Assembly (NCBI GenBank): GCA_026119855.1
Contig: JAOWBW010001919.1
Coordinates: 1 to 64,000 of the forward strand
DNA length: 64,000 bases
Direction of reading: 5' to 3'
From: Campanula takesimana
Taxonomy: Eukaryota > Streptophyta > Magnoliopsida > Asterales > Campanulaceae
Shown here: positions 1 through 10,389 of the stretch, in pieces
How the letters are laid out: the number at the start of each line of letters is the position of its first letter
How positions within the stretch are numbered: the stretch's first letter is position 1
Program-made: the position numbers and the translations under genes
The notes under the pieces: generated by a model
Seen by the model: the letters and a program-made list of their open reading frames with translations, nothing else
Told to the model about the DNA's origin: nothing
Database searches by the model: none

Positions 1-310
1 CATATTCTGATGCGCTGTGCGACGGTATGGTGATTTGAGCGGTCCACCATCGACCAGAATTGGTGCGCGCGGCATATTCTGATGCGCTGTGCGACGGTAT
101 GGTGATTGCGAGCGTCCCACCATCGACCAGAATTGTGGCTCTGTGCGGCACTGGTGCTCTGTGCGGCCACTGTTGATTCTGGTACTCTGTGCGGTAACCT
201 GGTGCTCTGTGCGGCACCTGTTGATTCGGTACTCTGTACGGTACCTAATGCTCTGTGCGGCCCTGTTGATTCTGGTACTCTGTGCGGCACCTGGTGCTCT
301 GTGGCGGCAC
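1..310. repeat. Tandem repeats in the 3' untranslated part of Ogre copy 1
   Basis: Two copies of a 72-bp unit begin at 1 and 73 (each starts CATATTCTGATGCGC). They are followed by about eight imperfect units of roughly 17-25 bp built round CTCTGTGCGG (about 128-300). The block sits where copy 2 of the same element carries a quite different minisatellite. Open frames through it are by-products of the repetition. Confidence 0.8.
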
Positions 311-3300
311 CTGTATGTGTATGCTTTGCAGATATATGTGCTTGTGCAAGTGTGAATAGGAATTGCGAGAGAAAATTGTTATTATGGTGTGACATGTGAT
401 TTGAAAGCACCTTTGTAATGAGAGAGAAGTAAGAATGTAGAAAGTGATCTTGTGTGCGGTGTGATTTTGAGGAAAGCGTCGGATGTGTTCATACCTTCAC
501 TTACCATTGCCGCTTGAGTGGAGATGGATTCTTGATGTCCGCGGAGGATGCTTTGATGAGAATGTCCATTCTTTAGATGTTGATGAGAGAATGCCCTTGA
601 TGTTGGGTTGGCGAGATGGTATTCTGGATGATGGGTTTGGTCGTGCCAAAAGGCTGCCTACGTATCCCTTTAAGAGAATCAGACCAGCGTAGTTCAAGAA
701 TGATGGAGAACGCTGGAGGAGAGGCTAGGAGCAAAGCAAAGTAAAGCACATAATTTTGCACATAGAAGGATGAAAAAGAAAGAAAAAATCTTTTTTTTTT
801 TTTTTTTTTTTTTTAGGTTCGTGGGTGAACCATTTTAGCCATTGTGTGTTTGAAAGCCACCCAAGATCAAGTCATGCTCAGTCGAAGTCCGGATTGCCTC
901 GCTTGAATTCTGTTCGCTGGTGTGCCCAACGAAGATTGATGTCTAGCCCAAGAGATTTGTCGGTTATGGGCTTCAAAAGGCTTTTGATGCCGAGATACCA
1001 AGGGGTTGCTGATTGTGAAGTCCCTAGAACGCCTTTGATACCAAACTTGAGTGGCTTGCATAGCCCAAGATAAATCAGTTCTTGGCCCATTCGAGTAGAT
1101 CGCCCTTTGTGTTGTCGTGAGCAATCCCCAAGAGGAGATTATGGATGCCAAGCTTCGAGAAATTGCTAAGCCTCAAATGTCATGGACTTTTGTTTGTGAG
1201 CTTCAAGACGGTGGAATGTAAAGCCCAAATTATCTTTGGCTCGGCATTGAGAGCGGATGTACTTTCGGGTAGAATTATTGATAGAGATCCCCTTCTTGCT
1301 CTTACTGGGGAGATGAATGGCCTCATTGTGGTTGATAACCAAATGGCGGAGGGCTTATGTCAAAGGATGCAGTAATGTCTTGCGGTGCCGTCGAGGTCGC
1401 GGAGGATAAGGTCTTGGTGTGATAAAGTCTCAAATGAGTATGCTTGCTTGACTCTTCTTGAGTTGAACTAATGACGGATCTTCGGATGCAACTAGTGCTG
1501 TGGCCCAACTTTATCTGAGCTGCACCTTGTGCTTTTGATCTTGGAGAAGGGGGTGCTGAATTGCAGAAACATTGGGATTGGCCGTGGCATTTCCCGCTAT
1601 AACCCTGTTTTGATTAGAGTTTAGCATATTGAATCTTTTCCTTTTCTCTAAGACTTCCTTCAAAATCTCGCTGTGAGTTCTAACAAAATCATCAACTTCG
1701 TTCATAACATCGGAGTCTTCATTTAAAACCAAGGGCCTTTGACTTGAAGTGTTGAGAGACCCTTTGAAGCTTGATTGTTTCTCATGGAGCCATAAGACTA
1801 CTCCACATTGCACTTGCTCGAGTATTGTTGCCCAAAATACTGTCGGTCGCGAAGCCCTAATACTGCCCTTTGCTTTAATTACTGTAATGCCGTAGCCCAA
1901 AAGATTGTAGATTGCGAAGCCCGTTGAGACCTCGGTGCCGAATTGAGAAAGCTTCCAATGTTGCACATGACTTGGCTGGGGATACTGCTGGGAGTTAATT
2001 GCTCTTTACCGAGGGAGCCTTTAAGACTTGACTGTAGCCCCTAGAGTGCCATCATTGATTGCGAGAAAGGTCCACCCTTGATTGGGGAAACGAGCACGGG
2101 CACACATGACAAGAGGGCTTTTTGACATCCCTTTTGAGGGACTTTGAGGATAGTCTCACACATCTTTCTGAGCATAGCCCCTAGGGCGTATTGATTGCCA
2201 AATGAAGCAAAAGAATACCTTGTTCTTGAGTCACATAGCCCCTAGGGCGTCACCATTTGTTGAGCAAAGCAAGAGTGACTCGTCCTCGTGTGAGGAATAA
2301 ACATGAGAGGATATGGCAAGAGCTACTCCATTTCTCGGGAGCCTTTCGGCGTACTTTAGAAGCACATACTTGAAGAAGCCTTGAAAACTGAGACACATGT
2401 TGTTGCTATTTGCTGCCCAAGCCAATTGACTAGCTAGGGATTATTTGTGCAACCTCGTGCCCTTTTATGATGGGCTTGTTCTCGGGTAGATCTTGGTAAC
2501 CACGGGCCTTCTTTTCATGAACCCAAAAATGCAACACTGCTGGAGAATGATGCCGATAACCCAAGACAACCTTTGATGGTGCTATACCTTGTCGAGCCTT
2601 TTGCAATCCCAGAGTTGACTCGGTGGGGAATTGACTTGCTGAGGAGATTCAATGTAGAACTTGTCTTCTTTAGAGGCCGGGGATCTCCATTTCTCTTTCC
2701 CTTCTCTCTCTCACTCTCTCATTTTTTTTTATGACGCACCTATTTTTTTGCCTAGACCGCCCTTTCGGGTTTCAATCTAGCGGGCATCTCTTTTGCGTCT
2801 TCATCATTTTTTTTTGACTCAATTGATGAGGAAGTGTGCATTGACTCTAGCTGAGGAGATAGACATGTGATTTTGCGGTGGAGACCTTTTGTCACTAATG
2901 ATGAGTGACATTGACTTGACTAGGGAAGTGTCCCTAGTATTGACATGTATTTTTTATTGAATTGAATGACTCGCGAAGGCAAGTAAGTCATTAAGAGAGA
3001 AGAGAAGGAAAACCCCAATTTGATTGCAAGAAATTGGGAGTACGCAGAAAGAATAGAAGTCCCTAGACTCGACAAGGAACGCGAAATGATTCCAAATCTA
3101 AGAAAGTTGTTCAATCTTTTTGGTGATTAATTTATTGGCAAATGAATCGTACAAAGATGTCTTGACAAGTTCGAGATGAAGGCCGATCACCATAACGCGC
3201 TAGGGCTAAACATATCTTCTTTCTTGCATGCGACCGGACCCGAAGGTGCCTACGTTCCTCCAGTGTAGAGGCCCAGGTCACCGTAGTTCTTGTGGATTCT

Positions 3301-3736
3301 CCATTCTTCGTGATGAATTGTTGCTTCGTCCTTCGTTGGTGGATGATGATGATGATCTTGATGTGAACTTCTTTGATTGAGGGGATTTTTTTTTTTTTTT
3401 TTTTTTTTTTTGTGCTCTAACTTTTGCCTAGGTTGATTTGAAGAGTTCAATCTAGCGAGCATTTTTTTTTTTTTTTTTTTTTTTTAATCCCCCCTTTGAA
3501 ACATTGCTTGATTTTTCTCCATGGTTGTTGCTTCACCTTTGATGTCTTGGCTTTGTCTTCGTCGTTGATGATGTTGCCTTCGTCACAATGTTTAGCCCCT
3601 AGGTGTTCAAGTGATGGCCTTCATTCCAAAACTCGTTTAGACATCTTTTCATCATTTTGCCAAGAATTAGATTGAACAACTTGGAAGAGTGTATGAGGAC
3701 AAGAACGACTTTTTTTATTTGATGATGAGACTTGAC
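311..3736 (-). other. Non-coding internal region of Ogre copy 1
   Basis: No convincing gene except the ORF fragment listed at 1511-1966. The stretch is collinear with 55370-59075 of copy 2. It contains recurring short phrases (AGCCCCTAG, TTGATTGCGAAGCC) suggesting old degenerate internal repetition, and homopolymer T runs near 3388-3411 and 3462-3485 that have counterparts in copy 2 (58561-58578 and 58626-58652). On the element's own strand these are poly(A) tracts. A CT-rich run lies at about 2700-2725. Confidence 0.6.
1511..1966 (-). pseudogene. Conserved ORF fragment inside Ogre copy 1, function unknown
   Basis: A 151-codon open frame on the element's strand. I do not recognise a domain. 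Its C-terminal part, including VRTHSEILKEVLEKRK and a downstream block ending in HPLLQDQKH, is also readable in copy 2 at 56440-56871, where an insertion and frame change separate the blocks. Shared peptide blocks in two diverged copies hint at an ancestral coding segment, possibly an extra ORF or the remnant of a longer polyprotein. It could also be chance conservation of non-coding DNA. It lacks any protease, RT or integrase signature. Confidence 0.35.
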
Positions 3737-4489
3737 TCAAAATTTCACATTAATTGGACAAAAAAAACTTAATGCACACTTAAGAGGACTTTGACCCTTT
3801 TTTTTTTTTTTTTTTATCCTATCTCTAGGTAGAGAAAGAGAAACGGAGATTGTTTTCGTCGTCCTCTTTGTTGAAGCCCCAAAACCAGCCACTTCTTTGA
3901 TGAGTTGCTCTTCACCCACGGTAAATTCGCCGTTGTCGATTAAATCTTGGATGATGTTTCGGAGAAGGAAGCACCCTTCGGTAGTGTGGCCACTATGCTT
4001 GTGGTAGCCGCACCATTCACCATGAGCATGATTTTTCAGTATCGCCTTCGGCTTGTACCCCTCCAAAGGTTTGATCTTCCCTCTTGCCACCAAAATTTCA
4101 AATGCCCCGGCTTGGGTTACTCCTTGGAGAGGAGTGAAAACTCGGTTGTTGGTGGTACCTTTGTAGCTTTTGAGGGTCGGGCCACTTGAGCATGCTTTAC
4201 CATTGAACTTTGATTTGCCGTCGGTGAGCTCTTGCAAACGAGCTTTGAGTTCGAAAACCTCTTCTTCGTGAATTCTTCTTTCATAATCAAGACGGGCCTT
4301 GAGTTCGGAAACCTCTTCTTTGTGAATCCTCTTGTCGATATCTAAACGGGCTTGCCACAAATTGTCTTTACGGCGGGCATCCTCGACAATCCTATCCATT
4401 TGTTCCCCCATTGATTTCATTACGTTGAGTAACCCTTCGTTGGACACGAAATCATTTCCACCGTTGTTGTTGTCGCCGTTGGAAGCCAT
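3737..4489 (-). CDS. Gag-like protein of Ogre copy 1
   Basis: Encodes 250 residues starting MASNGDNNN, the same start as the gag of copy 2 (59663) and, with one change, of the plus-strand relic (12235). The N-terminal half has heptad-like charged repeats (two near-identical RIHKEEVSELKARLD-type segments, residues about 55-90), consistent with a coiled coil. The second half has the Tat-type block CGYHKHSGHTTEGC followed by RNIIQDLIDNGEFTV, a CHHC-like metal-binding motif typical of this group's gag. Gag would form the particle and package the RNA. The C-terminus runs into a poly(Lys) stretch from a homopolymer tract and probably differs from the ancestral end. No pol follows. Confidence 0.75.
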   Translation of the reverse strand: MASNGDNNNGGNDFVSNEGLLNVMKSMGEQMDRIVEDARRKDNLWQARLDIDKRIHKEEVSELKARLDYERRIHEEEVFELKARLQELTDGKSKFNGKACSSGPTLKSYKGTTNNRVFTPLQGVTQAGAFEILVARGKIKPLEGYKPKAILKNHAHGEWCGYHKHSGHTTEGCFLLRNIIQDLIDNGEFTVGEEQLIKEVAGFGASTKRTTKTISVSLSLPRDRIKKKKKKGQSPLKCALSFFCPINVKF

Positions 4490-5703
4490 TGGGCCTATTG
4501 GAAGAGCACGGTTGATCTTAGATTGGCCTCACAAACACCTTTTGGATAAAATGAATTAACCCACAAACAAAGAAAAAGACTCAACCACATAAGGAAAAAC
4601 GACTTTTTTTTTTTTTTTTTACAAAGTCGGAAGGACGTGGTCCTTTTTGGGGTTTCTAGAAAAATAGTGGAATCGTCACACTAGTATATAGACCTTCTCG
4701 CGGTCCCATATACTCATCGGATTCCACCACGCTTGTGAGACCTACATGTGTCGCGATTAAACTAAATTAATGTAGTAAATCATACATGCGGGGACGGATT
4801 TTTATTTTCGTCCAAATAGCCACTTTTGGGGACGGAGTTTTATTTCGTCCATTGCAACAAATTGGCATGTATGATTTGAAGACATTAGTTTAGGGAAATC
4901 TCGGCACATGGAACCGACTTGAGTCACGGAGTGTTAGACCCTAGACTAGAATTGTGTGGCTTGTGCTCGGCTTGAATATGAGGCTCAAAGGTCACCCCCG
5001 ACATGTAGTCATGAACTACGCCATGGGCTGAGGTTTACCGCTTCGAAAGAGCCAAGGTCGAGTGGAGCTTGAAACTTTCTAGGACGGGCCTCGACGGGTT
5101 TGGGGTTGGACTTGTGCGACTCGATAGTGAGCAGTTGATAAGAATATGTGCATGTAGTGTGAGGTCTAACGTGTGACAAAACATTTTTTTTTTTTTTTTC
5201 AAAAGAAATAAATAAAAAACAAATAAGCACATAATTACAACTTTCGAATCACCCGTGTGACCGATAAAAAATAAACAGAAAGTAAAAGAAATTGTATGCA
5301 GGCCCGGTGCCCACACACTGTCATTCTGTTCTGTTTCTGTGCACTGTTCTGTTCCGGGACTGCGCCCAGAAGCGCGCGCATTGTGTTGCCTATGCGGAAG
5401 GCGCGCGCGTGAGAGGAAGCAGGGCAGAGGCGCCCGCTTCTGGGTGAGAACCTGCAAATCAGTGGGTTCAAGGGATTGCCTTGACCCTTAATTAAGAAAA
5501 CTTTCCCCTGCAGAATTTGTTAGCACAGAAACATGGAATTGAAGGACAAGAAAGGAGGCGGGCGATTCTGGTAATAAGGGTCGGACGCGCACGCTTTAGG
5601 CCAAGAAGGCCGGAGGCGCGCGCTTCTTACCCTTTTTACCAGAGTGCCCAGAAAATAGAATAAAAGAACACCAAAAATGAAAACGCAAGTTTAACCCTCT
5701 ATA

Positions 5704-5722
5704 TTCCCAAGCGGAGTCGCCA
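5704..5722 (-). other. Primer-binding site of Ogre copy 1
   Basis: One base inside the LTR, the minus strand reads TGGCGACTCCGCTTGGGA. This is the complement of a tRNA 3' end of tRNA-Arg type (CGGAGTCG plus CCA), the primer reported for Ogre elements. It differs slightly from copy 2 (TGGCGACTCCGCTGGGGA). Confidence 0.7.
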
Positions 5723-5723
5723 C

Positions 5724-6467
5724 TGTAGATACCCCGGGGAACCACGGCTTGGCTAGAGCGGTGAATTATCCTAGGATGTCTAACTTGTTTTAGATTTGTT
5801 TAGAGTCGCCACCTATGTTTTTAAAGGAACATAAGAAAAACCTATAAATAGCCTAATTTATGTACAAAACCAGAGATTCGGGAGAGAAGGGTTCGGGGGT
5901 TAGGTGACGGAGTGGGAAGTACTTAAACACCCACTCCGCCCCGCTTACGCGGGTCTTGCTACTATTGGTGTTCTAATATTTACATGTCCTTCAATTAATT
6001 AAATAGAAATGTGCTAACAATTGTGATGAGGAGAAAAGGGGAAATATAAAGGGGAAATATTTTGTTTTAATGAAAAGGCTAGAAGTGTGGGATTGGGAGT
6101 TAATGAGAAAAGGGGGGGGTGAATGTGGATGTAAAAAAGGGTTGTTTGTGATCAAGAAAAGATGTTTGTAAATAAGAAAATGGAGGGAAATAAGGTGCAA
6201 TCCGTTACTGCCAAAGTGGGAAGCGCACGGGTCCGGCTTTTGGGGCGGGACGCGCGCGCGGCTCACTGGCAGTGCCGGAAGCGCCCGCGGGTGAAAAATG
6301 ACAGAAAGACAGAAATGACTCTAAAATTAATTCTGTTATGCAGTTTAGTCCAAAACTAACGGAATCAGTTAGGAACTTAACCGAAGTAACCAAAATTAAT
6401 AAAAATAAGTTAAATAAAAATACTATGTATGCAATCGGGGTGAGAGGTCCAAGGCGGGGTGTCTACA
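5724..6467 (-). repeat. 5' LTR of Ogre copy 1 (744 bp)
   Basis: Begins TGTAGATACCCCGG and ends GGGGTGTCTACA (plus strand), matching both ends of the 1.29-kb LTRs of copy 2. It lacks a middle segment of about 550 bp that copy 2 carries (roughly 53830-54365), so the two belong to different length variants. A GC-rich cluster with GCGCGCGCG and GCGCCCGCGGG lies at 6222-6293. Confidence 0.9.
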
Positions 6468-7566
6468 ACAACATGCAAGAAATTCATGAAGCACTCAAGA
6501 ACACATGAATCTAAATCCTTTTGACTCCTGCTAGGTCCTCAATTGAATTTAATCATCAAAACAATGGTCAATGTATTATCACCAACGCTAGTGTAGCAAT
6601 ATATACCCAATAATTCTAAAGCAAATTTATATCTTAACATATAATTGAAACTAAAGAATTAATCATGAAGAATATTTTGATGAACAAGAATTAGTATTGA
6701 ATGGAAGAATTAAATCAATAGCATAGAGATCTAGTATTTGTTATTACCAATCCATGAATCTAATTATTTAGCTACTCATACTAATAAAATCAAGAACAAG
6801 AAATAAATTAAAGAACATCAAAACCTGAATTAAATTGATGAATCCTTGATTACAATCCTTAAATCTTTAATAAAACATGTCTCCAATAAAGTATATGGAG
6901 TATTATATTTATACTAGGGCTAAGGAGGTGTAAAAATAGGAAAAACCATAGGATTCCTTGTTGAAAAATGATAAATAAAAGCTGGTGACCGAAATTCCTC
7001 AGGAGCCCTTGGAATTTTTGAGTTTCCAGAAAAGCCCTTGAAAATTTCCCCAAAGATCCTCCAAAAATTCCAGAAAAGTCATTGGAATTTTGGAAATTCC
7101 TAAAAAACCCAACATATTTTGCATAATTCCTCACAGGTCCCTAAGAAATTCCCCTAAGGTCCTCGAGTGGGCAGCCGCCTGAGTGGAAAGTGGGCAGCCG
7201 CCCACTTCCAGCCTACTCTGAGTTTTCCTCCGGTGTGTGCGCTTACGACTTGTACATTTTACGTGCAATCTTCCGGAGGCCATAAGTTTTTCATACGAAC
7301 TCCGATTTGGACGTGCAAACTATAGTTGGAAAGCTATTTTCGAGTACTATCTAATGGACTTAATTTATCAGTCATCACATCTCTTTATTTTTATGTTATG
7401 ATCCGTTCTTTATCCTTCCTTTCGCATTTTAACACCAATGAATCCATACATTCTTTCGCTCATTCCCTATACTCATAAACACTAAAAAAACATCAAAACA
7501 CCCAAAGTTAAGCATCTAATAAGTCATAGAAGTATATGATTTGGATGGGTATAAACACATCCATCA
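6468..7566 (-). repeat. 3' LTR of Athila-like element, cut by Ogre copy 1
   Basis: Collinear with 10784-11885 of the other LTR, from ACAACATGCAAG to CCATCA. It contains a perfect inverted repeat GTGGGC-AGCC-GCCCAC at 7190-7205, also present in the other LTR. Confidence 0.9.
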
Positions 7567-7581
7567 AATACCCCCAAACTT
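7567..7581 (-). other. Polypurine tract of Athila-like element
   Basis: The minus strand reads AAGTTTGGGGGTATT directly before the LTR start TGATGG, as expected for the plus-strand DNA primer. The core AAGTTTGGGGGT recurs at 8147-8158 and 9023-9035. Confidence 0.75.
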
Positions 7582-9166
7582 ATCTTTTGTTCGTCCTCGA
7601 GTAAAACAAAACAAATATAAAACTATAAAACTACAAAAACTAAAAAAAAAAACTATAAAAACAAATATTTTTGGGATGTTCTCAATACATATGGGAGTTG
7701 TTAGCCAACAGTCTCAGGGTCCTTCACACAAGTGCCATTAAATTGGTAACATTGTAAAACCAAATTGCAACACATACACACTACTAACTCGTTTGATTTT
7801 CCACCGCAGCATGATAGGATGAGTGATGTTGGTGATCAATGTGACCAAAATAAGATTAGTTTATAGGATCACTTAATTTAATGCTCTTAATCCACAAATG
7901 ATGACTATACACAACCCAATTCAAGGACACTCATAATCATGTATACACAGTTGTCAACCCGGTTACCGATATTGAAAGAACATATGGCATAGAGTTTTAA
8001 GCACACAAATGTGCGAGGCTAGGTTCACGATTACAAATGAAGGTAAGGACATACGAAGTTAAGAAAGTGGACTAAGAAGTCTTCTCCAATGTGTACATCC
8101 TCACAATAAGTTGAACTCCCCGCTCACCCAATTCCTGCACTGTCTCACCCCCAAACTTGAACTTTCATATAATTACATGGGGGGAGAAATATTTCCCTTT
8201 TTCTTACGGCCTTTTCCAAATCATCAATTTAATATATTAAGGGGACAAACATTTTTTTTTTTTTTGACTTTACTTAATATAAATGTGTGTCCACTCCTAG
8301 TTTGATGCGCTTAACGCTTATTTAATCACTTTGTACACTACTCAATGATCACAATATTTTTGTGCTTGTCCCTTCTTTCTCATTACATAACTCCTTTTAA
8401 AACTTTGGCCACATCCAATGTTTCCCCAAATCATTCTCTCAATTCCGAACCATCAATTCCCATCATTCCCTGGTCCACTTCCTCGTCAAGGTGGGTCTAA
8501 CCTATTCTTAGTGCAAAAGGGTAGGAAATCGGGAATCAAAAGAAGGTGAACGGCGGTCTTTAATATGCCATTATTTCATTCATTATTAGGCTCAAAAGGG
8601 TATTCTAGGGATGATTTTATTTAGTGACTAGATAGACAAAATAAGGCCAACAAAAGGGTTGAAAAAGACATGCCATAAATACCGAATAACCTATTGACTT
8701 GTTATTGACAAACATGCAACGATGTTCTAGGGTCCCCGAGCATACACCAAGTGATCCCATAAATTATTCCTAAGTTGGTAACATTATCATGAAAATAATG
8801 TAAGTGAGAGGTGGTGCAATCATGTCTTTAGTAGTGTTAATGCCGTCCCAACTCTAGGTTAAACAGTAGCACCCATAATGACTAAAATAATCCCTTGGAT
8901 CATCATCGACCATGGTCAACATCCCCAAATATATTAAGAACAAATTTTTAAAATTTTCCATTTTTTTGGAGGGTGACAACTATATACACTCCCCTATAAA
9001 CCCACAAACTCAGAGAGGTGCCTACCCCCAAACTTAAAACATTCTATGTCCTCATAGCATAAGAAACTAAAACATGCTTTTGGTTCAAAGGATGACCTGA
9101 CACAATAAAACAATAAAAGACAAAAACTAAAACATACCTAGTTGGGTTGCCTCCCAACAAGAGCAT
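7582..9166 (-). other. Non-coding 3' interior of Athila-like element
   Basis: No gene seen. AT-rich, with short T runs (8252-8265) and two further copies of the polypurine core. Confidence 0.6.
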
Positions 9167-10036
9167 TTAGTTAAGGTCGTTAGCCCGACCGTTGCCCGTT
9201 TTGGATTTCACCTTTCTTCCTTTGGCCCACTTTGCATTCTCGCCGGTCTTTATCTTCAGATCAAGCCCCATGTATAATCCCCTTTTTATTTTATCATTTA
9301 GTACCACAGGGAATTGTTGGAATCTTCGCTTCTTAGGCTCTTCCACTTGTGGCCTCTCACCACCTTTTCCACCATCATCAGACGAGGGAAGTACCCAAAT
9401 GATGAACAAGTTTTCATTAGGATTGTTACAAGGTTGAATAGTCTCATCTGCATCATAAACCTCCTCACTATCCCTCTTTTCACCACCATATAGGGCGAAC
9501 TCAAGCTCCTCAATGGCTATCTCATCCCATGTTTTCTCTATCTTCTTTACCCTCTCCGCCTTTTCCACACACCCTATGCACCCACTTAAATTTTCATAAG
9601 GTGATCCATCTTCAGAGTCAACTTTGGAGATTTCATAGACAAAATTCTCCTTTTCATCCTCAAAAGGTTTCTCTTCAAGTGACTCATCCTTAGAGGAAAC
9701 ATTAGAGATTTCATAGACAAAATTTTCTTTTGCGTCCTCCACGGGTTGATCTTCAGGTTGCGGTTGTGGATTACTAACATAACGTGGTCTCAAAGCGAGA
9801 TCCCAGACACATTCCTCCCCATCATCGTTCACATACCAAATAAGGGTTGAAGGTTGCTCTTCCGGTTGAGTCTGTTGAGGAGTAGTATTCGGCTCACGGT
9901 TCTTCAATATATCTAATATTTTGCTCACGTGTTCATCTATCTTCATGCAAGATACTTCCCAAGGTGGAATGTCAGGATGAGGTGGAGGTGGATCATAAAG
10001 TGGTTCATATGATGGTCCAAAAGTGTTCCAAGCCAT
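9167..10036 (-). CDS. 289-residue ORF of Athila-like element, function unknown
   Basis: The longest ORF of the element, starting MAWNTFGPSYEPLYDPPPPH. I recognise no catalytic domain. It is acidic in the middle, with a direct internal repeat: ENFVYEISNV (about residue 108) and ENFVYEISKV (about 131), each followed by a Ser/Asp/Glu-rich stretch. The C-terminus is basic (KIKRGLYMGLDLKIKTGENAKWAKGRK), suggesting nucleic-acid binding. It lies 21 bp after the stop of the small zinc-knuckle ORF upstream, so the two may be pieces of one gag split by a stop, or two cistrons. No protease or RT. The length of the open frame suggests recent function. Confidence 0.5.
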   Translation of the reverse strand: MAWNTFGPSYEPLYDPPPPHPDIPPWEVSCMKIDEHVSKILDILKNREPNTTPQQTQPEEQPSTLIWYVNDDGEECVWDLALRPRYVSNPQPQPEDQPVEDAKENFVYEISNVSSKDESLEEKPFEDEKENFVYEISKVDSEDGSPYENLSGCIGCVEKAERVKKIEKTWDEIAIEELEFALYGGEKRDSEEVYDADETIQPCNNPNENLFIIWVLPSSDDGGKGGERPQVEEPKKRRFQQFPVVLNDKIKRGLYMGLDLKIKTGENAKWAKGRKVKSKTGNGRANDLN

Positions 10037-10057
10037 TTTTAAATGATTTTCATACCC

Positions 10058-10231
10058 TTAACTACAAGAGTATGGGGGTGAATCATATCGAGGTTGCCAT
10101 GGCTCGAAAGAGTTTATTCCTTGAACCTGTGGATAATACTCAGAAAAATATGTCCTAGACGGACAATAATTAGTAGCATGAGAATAAGACCCACAATTCA
10201 AACACGACTCATACATGTTGTAATGGTTCAT
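10058..10231 (-). CDS. Small ORF with CCHC zinc knuckle, Athila-like element
   Basis: A 57-residue frame starting MNHYNMYESC and ending in TAA, just upstream of the 289-residue ORF on the same strand. It contains CLNCGSYSHATNYC, an exact C-x2-C-x4-H-x4-C retroviral-type zinc knuckle, so it is probably the nucleocapsid end of gag or its remnant. The rest is Tyr/Pro/Ser-rich. It was found by translating the minus strand and is too short for most ORF finders. The start codon is a guess, since the frame could open further upstream. Confidence 0.5.
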   Translation of the reverse strand: MNHYNMYESCLNCGSYSHATNYCPSRTYFSEYYPQVQGINSFEPWQPRYDSPPYSCS

Positions 10232-10365
10232 TCTATGAGTCTTTGAGTCTACAAAAAAAAAATTATATACAAAAAAGAAATAAATACTAAAAAACTAACT
10301 AAAAGATAAGACAAACAAAAGAAAACTATTTACACTACCTAAACAAACTTGTTAACCTAATCAAG

Positions 10366-10383
10366 TCCCCGGCAACGGCGCCA
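10366..10383 (-). other. Primer-binding site of Athila-like element (tRNA-Asp type)
   Basis: The minus strand reads TGGCGCCGTTGCCGGGGA, the well-known Athila-group primer site, six bases inside the 5' LTR (10390). Confidence 0.85.
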
Positions 10384-10389
10384 AAAAAT

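Larger units (their letters stand above)
1..6467 (-). mobile_element. Ogre/Tat-like Gypsy retrotransposon, copy 1 (left part outside window)
   Basis: Non-autonomous LTR retrotransposon read on the minus strand. From right to left it has an LTR (5724-6467), a primer-binding site, a leader of about 1.2 kb with GC-rich clusters, gag (3737-4489), then about 3.4 kb of non-coding DNA and a tandem-repeat block at the left edge. The same order recurs in the complete copy at 53482-62173, to which most of this segment is similar by eye. No reverse transcriptase, integrase or RNase H motif is visible. The tRNA-Arg-type primer site and the gag type point to the Tat/Ogre group. The 3' LTR lies left of the window. 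It is inserted in the LTR of the Athila-like element; ACAAC at 6468-6472 is the expected right half of the target duplication. Confidence 0.85.

Noticed and set aside
5035..5457. Minus-strand frame of 140 codons in the Ogre leader
   Set aside because: Interrupted in copy 2 and overlaps GC-rich leader clusters; no domain.
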